A stretch of DNA of 35,090 nucleotides from Ammonifex sp. (GCA_020725605.1 DYER01000044.1:1-35090); one strand, 5' to 3'; shown: positions 25,961-35,006, counted from the stretch's first letter. The notes: generated from the sequence alone by a model not told the origin. A program made the numbers and translations.

Positions 25961-27994
25961 GTGAGTAGCTACCGCGTGGTTGTATTTAAAGGGTGGGGAG
26001 TCGCGGCTCCGTACGTCATGCAGGATCTGGCAGAGGCTTTCCGGGACCTGGGCCACGAAGTGCTTCTACTTGACGTCGCAAATCTCAACGAAAAGGCAGC
26101 AGGTGCACTGGTACCGGCAGTAGGCGAGTTTAAGCCCGATTTTGCCGTGTTCTACGGTGCAGTTGGAATTATTAGGTACAATGCTGGGCCGCGCGTGACT
26201 CATATCCTTCAGGAGCTGGACCTTCCGTTTGCGGCTCTCATATACGACAATCCGCATCTGATAATGGACGTGCTCAAATGGGCTCGCTCACCGCTTATGA
26301 ACCTTTTCGTTTGGGACGACGTATATGCCGACGAGTTGCGTGCAGCCGGGTTTGAGCGGGTTAACCCTATTGCCCTGGCTACCAATCCCAGGCGGTTTGC
26401 GGGAAATTTAAGGCAGGGGCACAAGGGGCGGGATTGGCAACCCCCTGCAATTGCGTTTGTGGGGTCGTTGCCGGGCGAAGACCGCATAACACAACTGCGC
26501 GACGAGTTGCAAGCCGATACTCTGGTGCATGCCATCCTCCGCATTCGGAGGCTCAATCCCGCCCTCTCCGCCTATCAAGCTGTAAAGTTATTGAGTCGCG
26601 AACTGGATGCGCGGACGGGTGAAAGGTTGGTTGGGCTTCTCGATACGCCTTTTTCGCGGAAGCTCGCTTACCTCACTGACGTAATGTTAATGCGCGAGAG
26701 GCGGATAGCCGCTGTAAGAGCTCTGGAAGGACACGGCATAAACGTTTGGGGAAGTGAGAACTGGCGTGAGGTTTTAAAGAACCCCGATACCTACAAAGGC
26801 CGGATTGACTACGACAATGAAGTCCCGGTTCTCTATGCTACCGCATCGATTGTACTTGACGTTCCGGCTGGTCAGCTTTTAACTTCCGTCAACCAACGTG
26901 TTTTTGACGTACTAGCGGCAGGTGGATTTATCATTACCGAATATCGCCGGGACATCGAGAAACACTTCCGGATTGGCGAAGAAATCGTTTGCTACCGCGA
27001 CGTCAACGAACTGGTCGGCCTGGTGGAGAAGTTTCTTCACGATCCAAATGGCAGAGCAAAAATTACTGCAGCCGGCCAAAGGCGTGTGCTGAGCCAGCAT
27101 ACGTGGCACCGCAGGGCCGAGCAGATAGCTGAGGTAATGGGCGCCGAGGTAAAGAGCCGTCGTGCGCGAGTACATTACGTATTGAAGTCGTACATGCGCC
27201 CCGTAGCGTGTAATGTTTGCGGATCCGAAGCGAGTGAGCCGTTGTACGAATATAAATATCACTATTGTTACCTTGAGCTTCGGTTTCGTCTGGTTAGGTG
27301 CAAAAACTGCCATCTAGTTTTCAACAACCCGCAGTGGGAATCGTGGCTGGTGGATGACTTTTACCGTCAGAGGTATCATCGCCGGGGTGAAAGCGAGAAG
27401 GACCTGGGCTCGGTGGTTACCGCTCTCATTCCTGTGGCGGAACAGGAACTTGATCTGATTGAGGAGCTAAAACCACCGGGCCGCCTGCTTGATGTGGGCG
27501 CCGGAATCTGCGTATTCGGAGCGGTCGCTGCCACCAGGGGTTGGGAAGTGTGGGCCCTCGAACCCTTCGAAGAGCCGGTTAAATGGGCGCGCGAACTCTT
27601 CCCTTGGGCTAACATGCATATACTCCCGGGCAAACTGGATGGTATTGTACTCCCTGAGGGAAGCTTTGACGTAATAACATTGAATGAGGTACTCGAGCAT
27701 GTCCATAATCCCTCGGTCACTCTAGCGCGTGTGCACAGCCTTCTGCGTGCCGACGGCTACGTCGTAATTACCGTGCCCGATGCATTGAGCATTCACGCGC
27801 GACTTAACGGAAGAGAATGGCGGCATTGGGATCCACCCTATCATCTGTACGGTTTTAGTCGCCATTCTTTAACGGTGCTATTAGACAAAACGGGCTTTCA
27901 ACCGTTATTGTGGCGCAGTAGCATAATGTACCCCGGGCAGTTGCTTGTGGTGGGTATGAAAACCTGTTTTGCTGCTAACGCGTCCTTACGGTAG
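25961..27994 (+). CDS. Fusion protein: CgeB/DUF3880-like glycosyltransferase + zinc-ribbon SAM-dependent methyltransferase
   Basis: N-terminal half ...VPVLYATASIVLDVPAGQLLTSVNQRVFDVLAAGGFIITEYRRDIEKHF...; C-terminal CNVCGSEASEPLYEYKYH...VRCKNCHLVFNNPQ...GRLLDVGAGICVFGAVAATRGWEVWALEP. Confidence 0.85.
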   Translation: MSSYRVVVFKGWGVAAPYVMQDLAEAFRDLGHEVLLLDVANLNEKAAGALVPAVGEFKPDFAVFYGAVGIIRYNAGPRVTHILQELDLPFAALIYDNPHLIMDVLKWARSPLMNLFVWDDVYADELRAAGFERVNPIALATNPRRFAGNLRQGHKGRDWQPPAIAFVGSLPGEDRITQLRDELQADTLVHAILRIRRLNPALSAYQAVKLLSRELDARTGERLVGLLDTPFSRKLAYLTDVMLMRERRIAAVRALEGHGINVWGSENWREVLKNPDTYKGRIDYDNEVPVLYATASIVLDVPAGQLLTSVNQRVFDVLAAGGFIITEYRRDIEKHFRIGEEIVCYRDVNELVGLVEKFLHDPNGRAKITAAGQRRVLSQHTWHRRAEQIAEVMGAEVKSRRARVHYVLKSYMRPVACNVCGSEASEPLYEYKYHYCYLELRFRLVRCKNCHLVFNNPQWESWLVDDFYRQRYHRRGESEKDLGSVVTALIPVAEQELDLIEELKPPGRLLDVGAGICVFGAVAATRGWEVWALEPFEEPVKWARELFPWANMHILPGKLDGIVLPEGSFDVITLNEVLEHVHNPSVTLARVHSLLRADGYVVITVPDALSIHARLNGREWRHWDPPYHLYGFSRHSLTVLLDKTGFQPLLWRSSIMYPGQLLVVGMKTCFAANASLR

Positions 27995-28089
27995 GGTTCG
28001 CGGCATGTGGGGAGGGGGAGACTATGTGTGCGTATCGACCGATCTGTGGCTCGTCGATTACATGCGCAGGCCGTATGGGTTGTGACCTG

Positions 28090-28339
28090 AGGCTGGGAGA
28101 GGTGGAAGCTCGCCATCTGGTGGGTATGACGGCCTTTAACTTCCGCTTCCACCCCCACTTACGTCTGGTCAAGGATTTGCTGGAACAGGACGCAATTGGC
28201 CGCCCGTACTGTCTGCGCTCCGAGTGTGGTTCATATCTATCCCGGGTGGCACCCCACCGGAGACTACCGTACGGAGTACAGTGCCCGGCGAGAGCTGGGG
28301 GGCGTAATCCTCGAGCCATTCAGGAATCGATATAGCTAG
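28090..28339 (+). pseudogene. Frameshifted, truncated remnant of a Gfo/Idh/MocA-type oxidoreductase
   Basis: Frame A: VGMTAFNFRFHPHLRLVKDLLEQDAIGRPYCLRSECGSYL. After about 28240 the homology continues in another frame: PGWHPTGDYRTEYSARRELGGVIL..., stop at 28337-28339. Confidence 0.75.
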
Positions 28340-28444
28340 ATAGGACAGTGGAGACTGACGAAGGTTTAGCAGATTCTGGCGGTCTTGTCCGAGTAGATTG
28401 GTTGTGCCGAGTAATTATATAGGCTAGTAAGAGAGGTCGAGGGA

Positions 28445-28930
28445 TTGGCTCCCGTGTTATTAAGGCTGAGGCTGGCGAGACCAGAGGATGCTGGGATGTT
28501 ATGGCATTGGGTAAACGATCCCGAGGTGAGACGTGCTTCTTTTTCCGGTGAGCCTGTGACATGGCACGAGCACTTGGAGTGGTTTTCTGGGAAGCTACGT
28601 AACGAGAAGTGTCTCATCTTTGTGGTTGAGGACGCTGATAGCATTCCGGTAGGGCAGGTGCGCTTTGACATAGATGAGCGGCAGGAAGCGGAGGCACACG
28701 TGAGCATAGTAAGGGAGCGTCGCGGTTACGGTTACGGGAGTGCTGCCATAACTGCTGCTGTGGAGGAGTTAGTTCGCAGGAAACCCGTCAGGAGGATCAA
28801 CGCGTACATAAAGCTGAGCAACATGGCCTCCATTCGCGCGTTCGAAAAGGCAGGTTTCATGAGAGCCGGAACGGTGGTTGTCAGGAGCCAACCGGCTTTG
28901 CATTATGTGAGGGATTGCGATGAAGAGTGA
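28445..28930 (+). CDS. pseH: GNAT-family N-acetyltransferase, PseH-like
   Basis: LRLARPEDAGMLWHWVNDPEVRRASFSGEPVTWHEHLEWF...GQVRFDIDERQEAEAHVSIVRERRGYGYGSAAITAAVEEL...NMASIRAFEKAGF. Confidence 0.75.
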   Translation: MAPVLLRLRLARPEDAGMLWHWVNDPEVRRASFSGEPVTWHEHLEWFSGKLRNEKCLIFVVEDADSIPVGQVRFDIDERQEAEAHVSIVRERRGYGYGSAAITAAVEELVRRKPVRRINAYIKLSNMASIRAFEKAGFMRAGTVVVRSQPALHYVRDCDEE

Positions 28931-29332
28931 TGCGGGGCGGAACTGAAATACTTTAGCCTGAATAACGAAAGCCGATCCTCTGGAAGCTGGATTTATTTAT
29001 CACGGTCCGCTTCTATCCGGTGGGCCGTAAAGCCAGTCAGCACTCGGCCAAACCTTCACGCCGGGGCTTTTGGGACGGTCCACGAACCAATGTGGTCCTG
29101 GCACGCCCCCGGGAAAGCCCTAGGAGAATGGTGCCTGAGGGCCGCATACGTGGGGGTTTAGGTACGGTTCGATAGGGGGGGTCGCGGTTAGCTGAGTTTA
29201 AACAGAAGCCTGCTGGCCACAGTCCACTCTACTTTCACCAGTTTCCCTGATGCTTTCCCCCGAACGTTTACGTGGCGTTAAGGGTAGACTTGATATCAAG
29301 TTAGCGGAACTAAGGCCTTTTTCCCATCCCCG

Positions 29333-30535
29333 TTGCCTGAGGCAGCTGCAGCGCTCGTACGTGCGCTGGGGCAGCGTTATCGGATGATGCTGCAGAAGCC
29401 TTCGAGCTTATTCGGGCTTTCAGGGCGGCAGGTGATTCCGGCAGTGGATTACTCCTTACAGGTCGGTAACCGGCTTATAGGTCCCGGGAGACCGGTGTAC
29501 ATAGTCGCTGAAGTTTCTGCCAATCATTGTCAAAAGCTCGATTACGCGTTGGCGCTCATCAAGGCGGCAAAGGAATGTGGTGCCGACGCGGTGAAGTTTC
29601 AGGCCTACACTCCCGACACCCTTACCATACCTTGCAACCGGCCTGAGTTCCGGGTGGAGGGGGGGACCCCATGGGACGGTAGGTGCCTGTACGAGCTATA
29701 CGCCGAGGCTTATACTCCCTGGGATTGGTTCCCGAAGCTCCGGGAAGTTGCCGTTGGTCTTGGACTTGATTTTTTTGCCACAGCCTTCGATCCCACGGCG
29801 GTTGATTTTCTGGAAGAAGTTGGTGTACCCGTACACAAGGTTGCTTCTTTCGAAATCGTTGACATTCCTCTGATAAAGAAAATAGCCCGGACTGGCAAGC
29901 CGCTCATCATCTCTACTGGAATGGCGAGCCTTCAGGAAATAGCAGAGGCGGTTGAGGCGGCCCGCAGCGAGGGAGCCGGCGGCGTTGCTCTACTGAAATG
30001 TACGAGCGCCTATCCGGCACCTCCTGAAGCTATGCATCTCCGGACCATTCCGCACCTTGCGGAGACCTTCGGCCTTCCAGTGGGGCTTTCCGACCACACC
30101 CCAGGTATTATTGTGCCGGCCGTTGCGGTTGGTCTGGGGGCCTGTATCGTCGAGAAGCACTTTACCCTCTCACGCCATCTTCCCTCGGCGGACAGCGCGT
30201 TTTCCCTGGAGCCCTCTGAATTCAAGACCCTGGTTGAAGCCATCCGGACCGCAGAGAAGGCTCTCGGCGGAGTCAAGTACGGGGCGGGGACCTGCGAGGC
30301 GGGAAGTATTGCATTTCGGCGGTCGCTCTTTGTGGTCAAAGACGTTAGGGCTGGCGAGGTCCTTACGGAAGAGAACGTCCGCTCAATTCGGCCTGGCCAC
30401 GGGCTTTCACCCAAGCACCTGCCGGAGGTGCTGGGACGACGGGCCAGGGTCTACATCGCTAGGGGGACACCGCTTCGCTGGGAAATGGTGGGCGACCCGC
30501 CGGAAAGGGCCAACGGTGATTCGGGACGTAGCTGA
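29333..30535 (+). CDS. pseI: Pseudaminic acid synthase (NeuB family, PseI-type); ATG starts also at 29384/29387
   Basis: RPVYIVAEVSANHCQKLDYALALIKAAKECGADAVKFQAYTPDTLTI...GLSDHTPGIIVPAVAVGLGACIVEKHFTLSR; C-terminal SAF domain. Confidence 0.93.
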   Translation: MPEAAAALVRALGQRYRMMLQKPSSLFGLSGRQVIPAVDYSLQVGNRLIGPGRPVYIVAEVSANHCQKLDYALALIKAAKECGADAVKFQAYTPDTLTIPCNRPEFRVEGGTPWDGRCLYELYAEAYTPWDWFPKLREVAVGLGLDFFATAFDPTAVDFLEEVGVPVHKVASFEIVDIPLIKKIARTGKPLIISTGMASLQEIAEAVEAARSEGAGGVALLKCTSAYPAPPEAMHLRTIPHLAETFGLPVGLSDHTPGIIVPAVAVGLGACIVEKHFTLSRHLPSADSAFSLEPSEFKTLVEAIRTAEKALGGVKYGAGTCEAGSIAFRRSLFVVKDVRAGEVLTEENVRSIRPGHGLSPKHLPEVLGRRARVYIARGTPLRWEMVGDPPERANGDSGRS

Positions 30536-30796
30536 CCGTGACCTGAACAAATTGGCGGTCCGTCCTTGATTCGGCTGATATGAACTGCAGTACCGACTCG
30601 CTGCGTCGGCCCCCCGCACAGGATCTTGGGGCCACCACGTGCCTTCGTTTGAAGGTAACGCCCCCGTCAGTCTCTGAACTGAATCACGGTTTCGGGAGTT
30701 GGCAGCGAATCCCCTCAGGTTCGCTGGTATCCGTTACCCACGGGTGTTGCCTCGGGTTAACACTTCCATCTATCGGTCAGAGGTGCTGTTGGAGAC

Positions 30797-31531
30797 GTGA
30801 CGCGAATTATCTGCATCGTTCAGGCCCGCACCGGCTCCACGCGGCTGCCCGGCAAGGTGCTGAAACCGCTGGTGGGGCGCCCCATGCTCGCCCACTTAAT
30901 AGAGCGCTTGCAGGCCGCGCGGATGCTGAACGGCATCGTAGTGGCCACCACCCACTTGCCGCAGGACCGGCCGATTGTGGAGCTGGCCGAGCAGGCCGGG
31001 GTGATGTGGTACACAGGGCCCGAGGAAGACGTTCTGGCCCGGTACGCGGGAGCGGCGGAAATGGCCGGGGCCGAGGTGGTGGTGCGGATTACGAGTGATT
31101 GTCCTTTGATAGATCCGGTGACGGTGGACGAGGTGGTGCGCTTTTACCTGGCGCACGATTACGATTATGTGGGGGCAGGGGTGGGAAGCGGCTTTCCGCG
31201 CGGCCTGGATACGGAGGTGTTCTCCCGCTCGGCCCTTCAAAGGGCCCATGAACTCGCCCGGGATGCGGCTTCCCGGGAGCACGTGACCCTCTACATTTAC
31301 CGGCATCCGGAACTCTTCAGGGTGGCCTCTTATCCGGTGCCTCAAAACCTGCGGCATCCGGAGTGGCGGCTCTGTGTGGACGAGGAGGACGATTTCCGGC
31401 TGATCGAGATCATCTACCGGCGCCTTTACCGGCCCGGCTCCATCATCGACATACGCGACGTGGTGCGGCTGCTGGAGGCCGAGCCCGAATTGCCCCTTAT
31501 TAACGCTCACGTGCGGCAGAAGGTTGTCTGA
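30797..31531 (+). CDS. pseF: Cytidylyltransferase (SpsF/PseF-like)
   Basis: MTRIICIVQARTGSTRLPGKVLKPLVGRPMLAHLIERLQ...VVRITSDCPLIDPVTVDEVV. Confidence 0.75.
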   Translation: MTRIICIVQARTGSTRLPGKVLKPLVGRPMLAHLIERLQAARMLNGIVVATTHLPQDRPIVELAEQAGVMWYTGPEEDVLARYAGAAEMAGAEVVVRITSDCPLIDPVTVDEVVRFYLAHDYDYVGAGVGSGFPRGLDTEVFSRSALQRAHELARDAASREHVTLYIYRHPELFRVASYPVPQNLRHPEWRLCVDEEDDFRLIEIIYRRLYRPGSIIDIRDVVRLLEAEPELPLINAHVRQKVV

Positions 31532-31646
31532 GGTTTTCCGGGCGTGCCGGACGTCTCATGGGGGCGTTGGGCGGCGCAACCCGGGGCATTGAGGCGGGCA
31601 GGAGCGGGCCGTGCGGGGCGGCGGGCCTCACCGGGGGTGGCCTGAG

Positions 31647-32672
31647 GTGGGTGGCAAGGTCGTTCTTTTCCGGGTGGACGCCACACGGGAGACGGGGCTG
31701 GGGCACCTGATGCGGTGCCTTGCCCTGGCCGAGGAATTCGCTGACCGCGGGTGGTCCGTGGCCTTTGCCGGCGATCTCGACCGGGACGCCTGCGGGCGGA
31801 TCGCGCGGGCCGGCGCGGCGCTTTTAGCGGCTTCGACCGGCGAGGCAGAGGAGAGGCTGCTGGTTTCGGCCGTCGAAGGGATCGGCCCGGCGGTGCTGGT
31901 GGTCGACACCTATCTTCTGGGTGACGAGTACTACCTTCGGGCCGCCCGTCTGATACCCGTGGTGGTGGCCGTGGACGACCTGGGCTACAGTCCGCCCGGT
32001 GCTCGGGTGCTGATCAACTACTGCCCGGCCGCAACACGGCTCGGATACAGGGTACGGCCGGAGACGCATTACCTCCTGGGTCCCCGTTACGCCCTGCTCC
32101 CCCGGACCCTTCGGGCGCGGGGGCCAAGGCAGGTCCGGCGGGAAGTGTCGCACATCCTGGTCACGGTAGGGGGTAGTGATCCCAACCGACTTTTGTCCCG
32201 GATTCTGGCCGGGCTGCAGAGGGCCGGGGTTGGCGCAAGGTGGGACGTGGTGCTGGGGCCGGGTATGCTGGGGGAGGTGGGGGCGCCGGACTGCGGGAGG
32301 GACCCGCGCGTGAGGTTTCACGAGGCCCTGCCCTCGCTGCTTCCCCTCCTCCAGGAGAGCGACCTCGTTCTCTGCGCGGCCGGTGTCACGGCCTGCGAGG
32401 CCGCGGCCGCAGGGACACCGGCCATTCTGCTGGTGCAGGCGCACAACCAGGAGCCCAACGCGCAAGAGCTGGCCGCCCTGGGCGCGGCCGTCGATCTGGG
32501 GTGGGGGCCGGACGTAACGCCGGAGGCCGTGGCAGAGGCGGTGGTCCGCTTGGCCCGCGATTGGGAGGCGCGCCGCAAAATGAGCAGGGAGGGACGGGCG
32601 TTGTTCGACGGTTACGGGCCTGCCCGCTGCGCCGACGCCATCGAAGGGGTGCTGAAGCGGGTTGGAGGGTAG
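31647..32672 (+). CDS. pseG: UDP-2,4-diacetamido-2,4,6-trideoxy-beta-L-altropyranose hydrolase
   Basis: VVLFRVDATRETGLGHLMRCLALAEEFADRGWSVAF...ILVTVGGSDPNRLLSRIL...LVLCAAGVTACEAAAAGTPAILL. Confidence 0.9.
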   Translation: MGGKVVLFRVDATRETGLGHLMRCLALAEEFADRGWSVAFAGDLDRDACGRIARAGAALLAASTGEAEERLLVSAVEGIGPAVLVVDTYLLGDEYYLRAARLIPVVVAVDDLGYSPPGARVLINYCPAATRLGYRVRPETHYLLGPRYALLPRTLRARGPRQVRREVSHILVTVGGSDPNRLLSRILAGLQRAGVGARWDVVLGPGMLGEVGAPDCGRDPRVRFHEALPSLLPLLQESDLVLCAAGVTACEAAAAGTPAILLVQAHNQEPNAQELAALGAAVDLGWGPDVTPEAVAEAVVRLARDWEARRKMSREGRALFDGYGPARCADAIEGVLKRVGG

Positions 32673-34098
32673 AGCGACCGCCGGAGGCGAACTGCCCGCC
32701 CTTGTTGGCGGGCGACCGGTGCGCGAGACCTGGCTGCCCTACGCGCGGCAGTGGGTGTCCGAGGAGGACGTGGCGGCCGTTGCAGAGGTTCTGCGGGGCG
32801 AGTGGCTTACCACCGGGCTGAAGATCCGCGAGTTCGAGGAGGCGGTGGCGGCGTATGTGGGGGCCCGCTACGCGGTGGCCGTGTCCAGCGGGACCGCGGC
32901 CCTGCACGCGGCCTGCTTCGCGGCCGGCATCGGCCCCGGCGACGAGGTCATCACCACGCCGCTCACCTTCGCGGCCTCGGCGAACTGCGTGCTGTACGCG
33001 GGGGCCGAGCCGGTGTTTGCCGACGTGGACCCCGTGACCGGCAACATCGATCCGGGGGACGTGGCCCGGAAGGTAACCCCTCGGACCCGGGCGATTATCC
33101 CGGTGCACCTCGCCGGACATCCCTGCGATCTCGACCGTTTACACGCCATAGCCCGTCAGTACGGCCTGGTGGTCATCGAGGACGCGGCCCACGCCCTGGG
33201 CGCGGAGTACAGGGGCAGGCGCATCGGCGGGCTCAGCGACCTCACCATCTTCAGCTTTCATCCCGTCAAGCACATCACCACCGGCGAGGGCGGCATGGTC
33301 ACCACGAATGATCCCGAGCTGTACCGCCGGCTGGTGGCCTTCCGCAACCACGGCATCGTGCGGGAGCCCGAGTATTTCCTGGAGGAGCCCCACGGACCCT
33401 GGTATTACGAGATGCAGCACCTGGGCTACAACTACCGGCTCACCGACATCCAGGCGGCCCTGGGGCTGAGCCAGCTGGCCCGCCTGGAGGAGTTTCTGGC
33501 CCGCCGGCGGGAGATCGTGGCCGCCTACAACGCGGCCTTCGCCGGGCTCCCCTGGCTGGAGACCCCGGCGGAGCCCCCGGACGGACGCTCGGCCTGGCAC
33601 CTCTACATGGTGCGCCTTCGCCTCGAGAAGTTGCGCGTGGACCGGGGTACCATATTTAGGGCCCTGTGGGCCGAAAACATCGGCGTGCAGGTACACTACA
33701 TCCCGGTCTACCTTCACCCTTATTACCGCGGCAGGGTCTGCGGGGCCCCGGGAGGGCGGTCGGTACCGGGGTTTGCCGGCGAGCTCGCGGACCGGCCAGG
33801 GGTGCCGGCCGACGCCTCCTCGGTCCCGGGCGCTCCTTCGTGTCCCCAAGGGTCGGAACGGGGGACCGGCCCGGGCAACGGCCTGTCCACCCCGGCGCCT
33901 TCCTCATCCGCCAGACGCCCGGACCCGGAAACGGCCCCGTCCGAGGCCCCCTCCGGTCCCGCACCACCCTTGTGTCCCCGCGCGGAGGCCCTCTACGCGC
34001 GCCTCCTCAGCCTCCCGCTCTTTCCGGCCATGACGGAACGGGACGTCTCGGACGTGGTGCGGGCAGTTTGCAAAGTCTTGCGCTATTACGGAGCGTGA
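32662..34098 (+). CDS. pseC: UDP-4-amino-4,6-dideoxy-sugar aminotransferase, PseC-type, with C-terminal insertion
   Basis: DegT/DnrJ/EryC1 motifs: VSSGTAALHAACFAAGIGPGDEVITTPLTFAASANCVLYAGAEPVFADVD...VIEDAAHALGAEYRGRRIG...FSFHPVKHITTGEGGMV; LSLPLFPAMTERDV. Confidence 0.92.
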   Translation: MEGRATAGGELPALVGGRPVRETWLPYARQWVSEEDVAAVAEVLRGEWLTTGLKIREFEEAVAAYVGARYAVAVSSGTAALHAACFAAGIGPGDEVITTPLTFAASANCVLYAGAEPVFADVDPVTGNIDPGDVARKVTPRTRAIIPVHLAGHPCDLDRLHAIARQYGLVVIEDAAHALGAEYRGRRIGGLSDLTIFSFHPVKHITTGEGGMVTTNDPELYRRLVAFRNHGIVREPEYFLEEPHGPWYYEMQHLGYNYRLTDIQAALGLSQLARLEEFLARRREIVAAYNAAFAGLPWLETPAEPPDGRSAWHLYMVRLRLEKLRVDRGTIFRALWAENIGVQVHYIPVYLHPYYRGRVCGAPGGRSVPGFAGELADRPGVPADASSVPGAPSCPQGSERGTGPGNGLSTPAPSSSARRPDPETAPSEAPSGPAPPLCPRAEALYARLLSLPLFPAMTERDVSDVVRAVCKVLRYYGA

Positions 34099-34236
34099 AA
34101 TCCTCACGTCCAACGGTGCACACGGATGCCGTTTATCTTCCTGCCGCTCCCTCCGGCATGAAATAATACCCTCGAGAAAGCGTGAGGCCGGAGGCGTACC
34201 CGGTGCGGAACCGCGGGGCAAAGGAGGTGACGGCCC

Positions 34237-34917
34237 GTGCGTGCATCCGGGGAGAGGGAGGTCAGGGGGGCGGCCACACGGTACGAACTCGGGGAAGGGC
34301 GCGCCGTGCCCTGGCGGATGACCTTCGAGGAGTTTCTGGCCTGGGCCGACGAGGATACCTGGGCCGAGTGGGTGGACGGGGAGGTTGTGCTCTTGACGCC
34401 GCCATCGAGACGACACCAGCTGGTGGCCGAGTTCCTTCTGAGGTTGTTGGGCGAGTTTGTGTGGCTGCGGGAGCTGGGCCAGGTGCTTTCCGCGCCCTTC
34501 CTGGTGCGGCTGCCCCTGGCCTCCCCGCGCGGCCGCGAGCCGGACCTGATTTTCGTCCACCGCGATCGGCTGGGGATCCTGGGTGCCACCTACTGCGACG
34601 GGGCGCCGGACCTGGTGGTGGAGGTGACCTCGCCGGAGAGCTTTGCCCGGGCCCGGGACGAGAAGTTCGTGGAGTACGAGGCCGCGGGTGTGAAGGAGTA
34701 CTGGCTCGTCGACCCGGACCGCCGGCAGGCCGACTTCTACGTGCTCGGTGAGGACGGCCGTTACCATCCGGCGGCCGCGGAGGGAGGCGTCTACCGTTCC
34801 CGGGTGCTGCCGGGCCTGGCGCTGAAGCTGGAGTGGTTGTGGCAGGACCCGCCGCCGGCGGGCGTGCGGGCGCTGCAGGAAATGGGAGTGGTTGCGGGCT
34901 TGAGGACGGGGCGGTAG
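34237..34917 (+). CDS. Uma2 family (DUF820) PD-(D/E)XK nuclease-like protein
   Basis: MTFEEFLAWADEDTWAEWVDGEVVLLTPPSRRHQLVAEFLLRLL...REPDLIFVHRDRL...GAPDLVVEVTSPESFARARDEKFVEYEAAGVKEYWLVDPDRRQADFYVL. Confidence 0.9.
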   Translation: MRASGEREVRGAATRYELGEGRAVPWRMTFEEFLAWADEDTWAEWVDGEVVLLTPPSRRHQLVAEFLLRLLGEFVWLRELGQVLSAPFLVRLPLASPRGREPDLIFVHRDRLGILGATYCDGAPDLVVEVTSPESFARARDEKFVEYEAAGVKEYWLVDPDRRQADFYVLGEDGRYHPAAAEGGVYRSRVLPGLALKLEWLWQDPPPAGVRALQEMGVVAGLRTGR

Positions 34918-35006
34918 CAGAAGGTAGCCACAGGAATTTCTGCATTTCCCCGAACCCGATGCCGCGACCTGCGAACGTTCCGGTACGCTTCCGTTCGTTC
35001 GACCCG

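Noticed and set aside
30703-30726. Inverted repeat CAGCGAA-N10-TTCGCTG in the pseI-pseF gap
   Set aside because: No U run, no known motif; could be chance.
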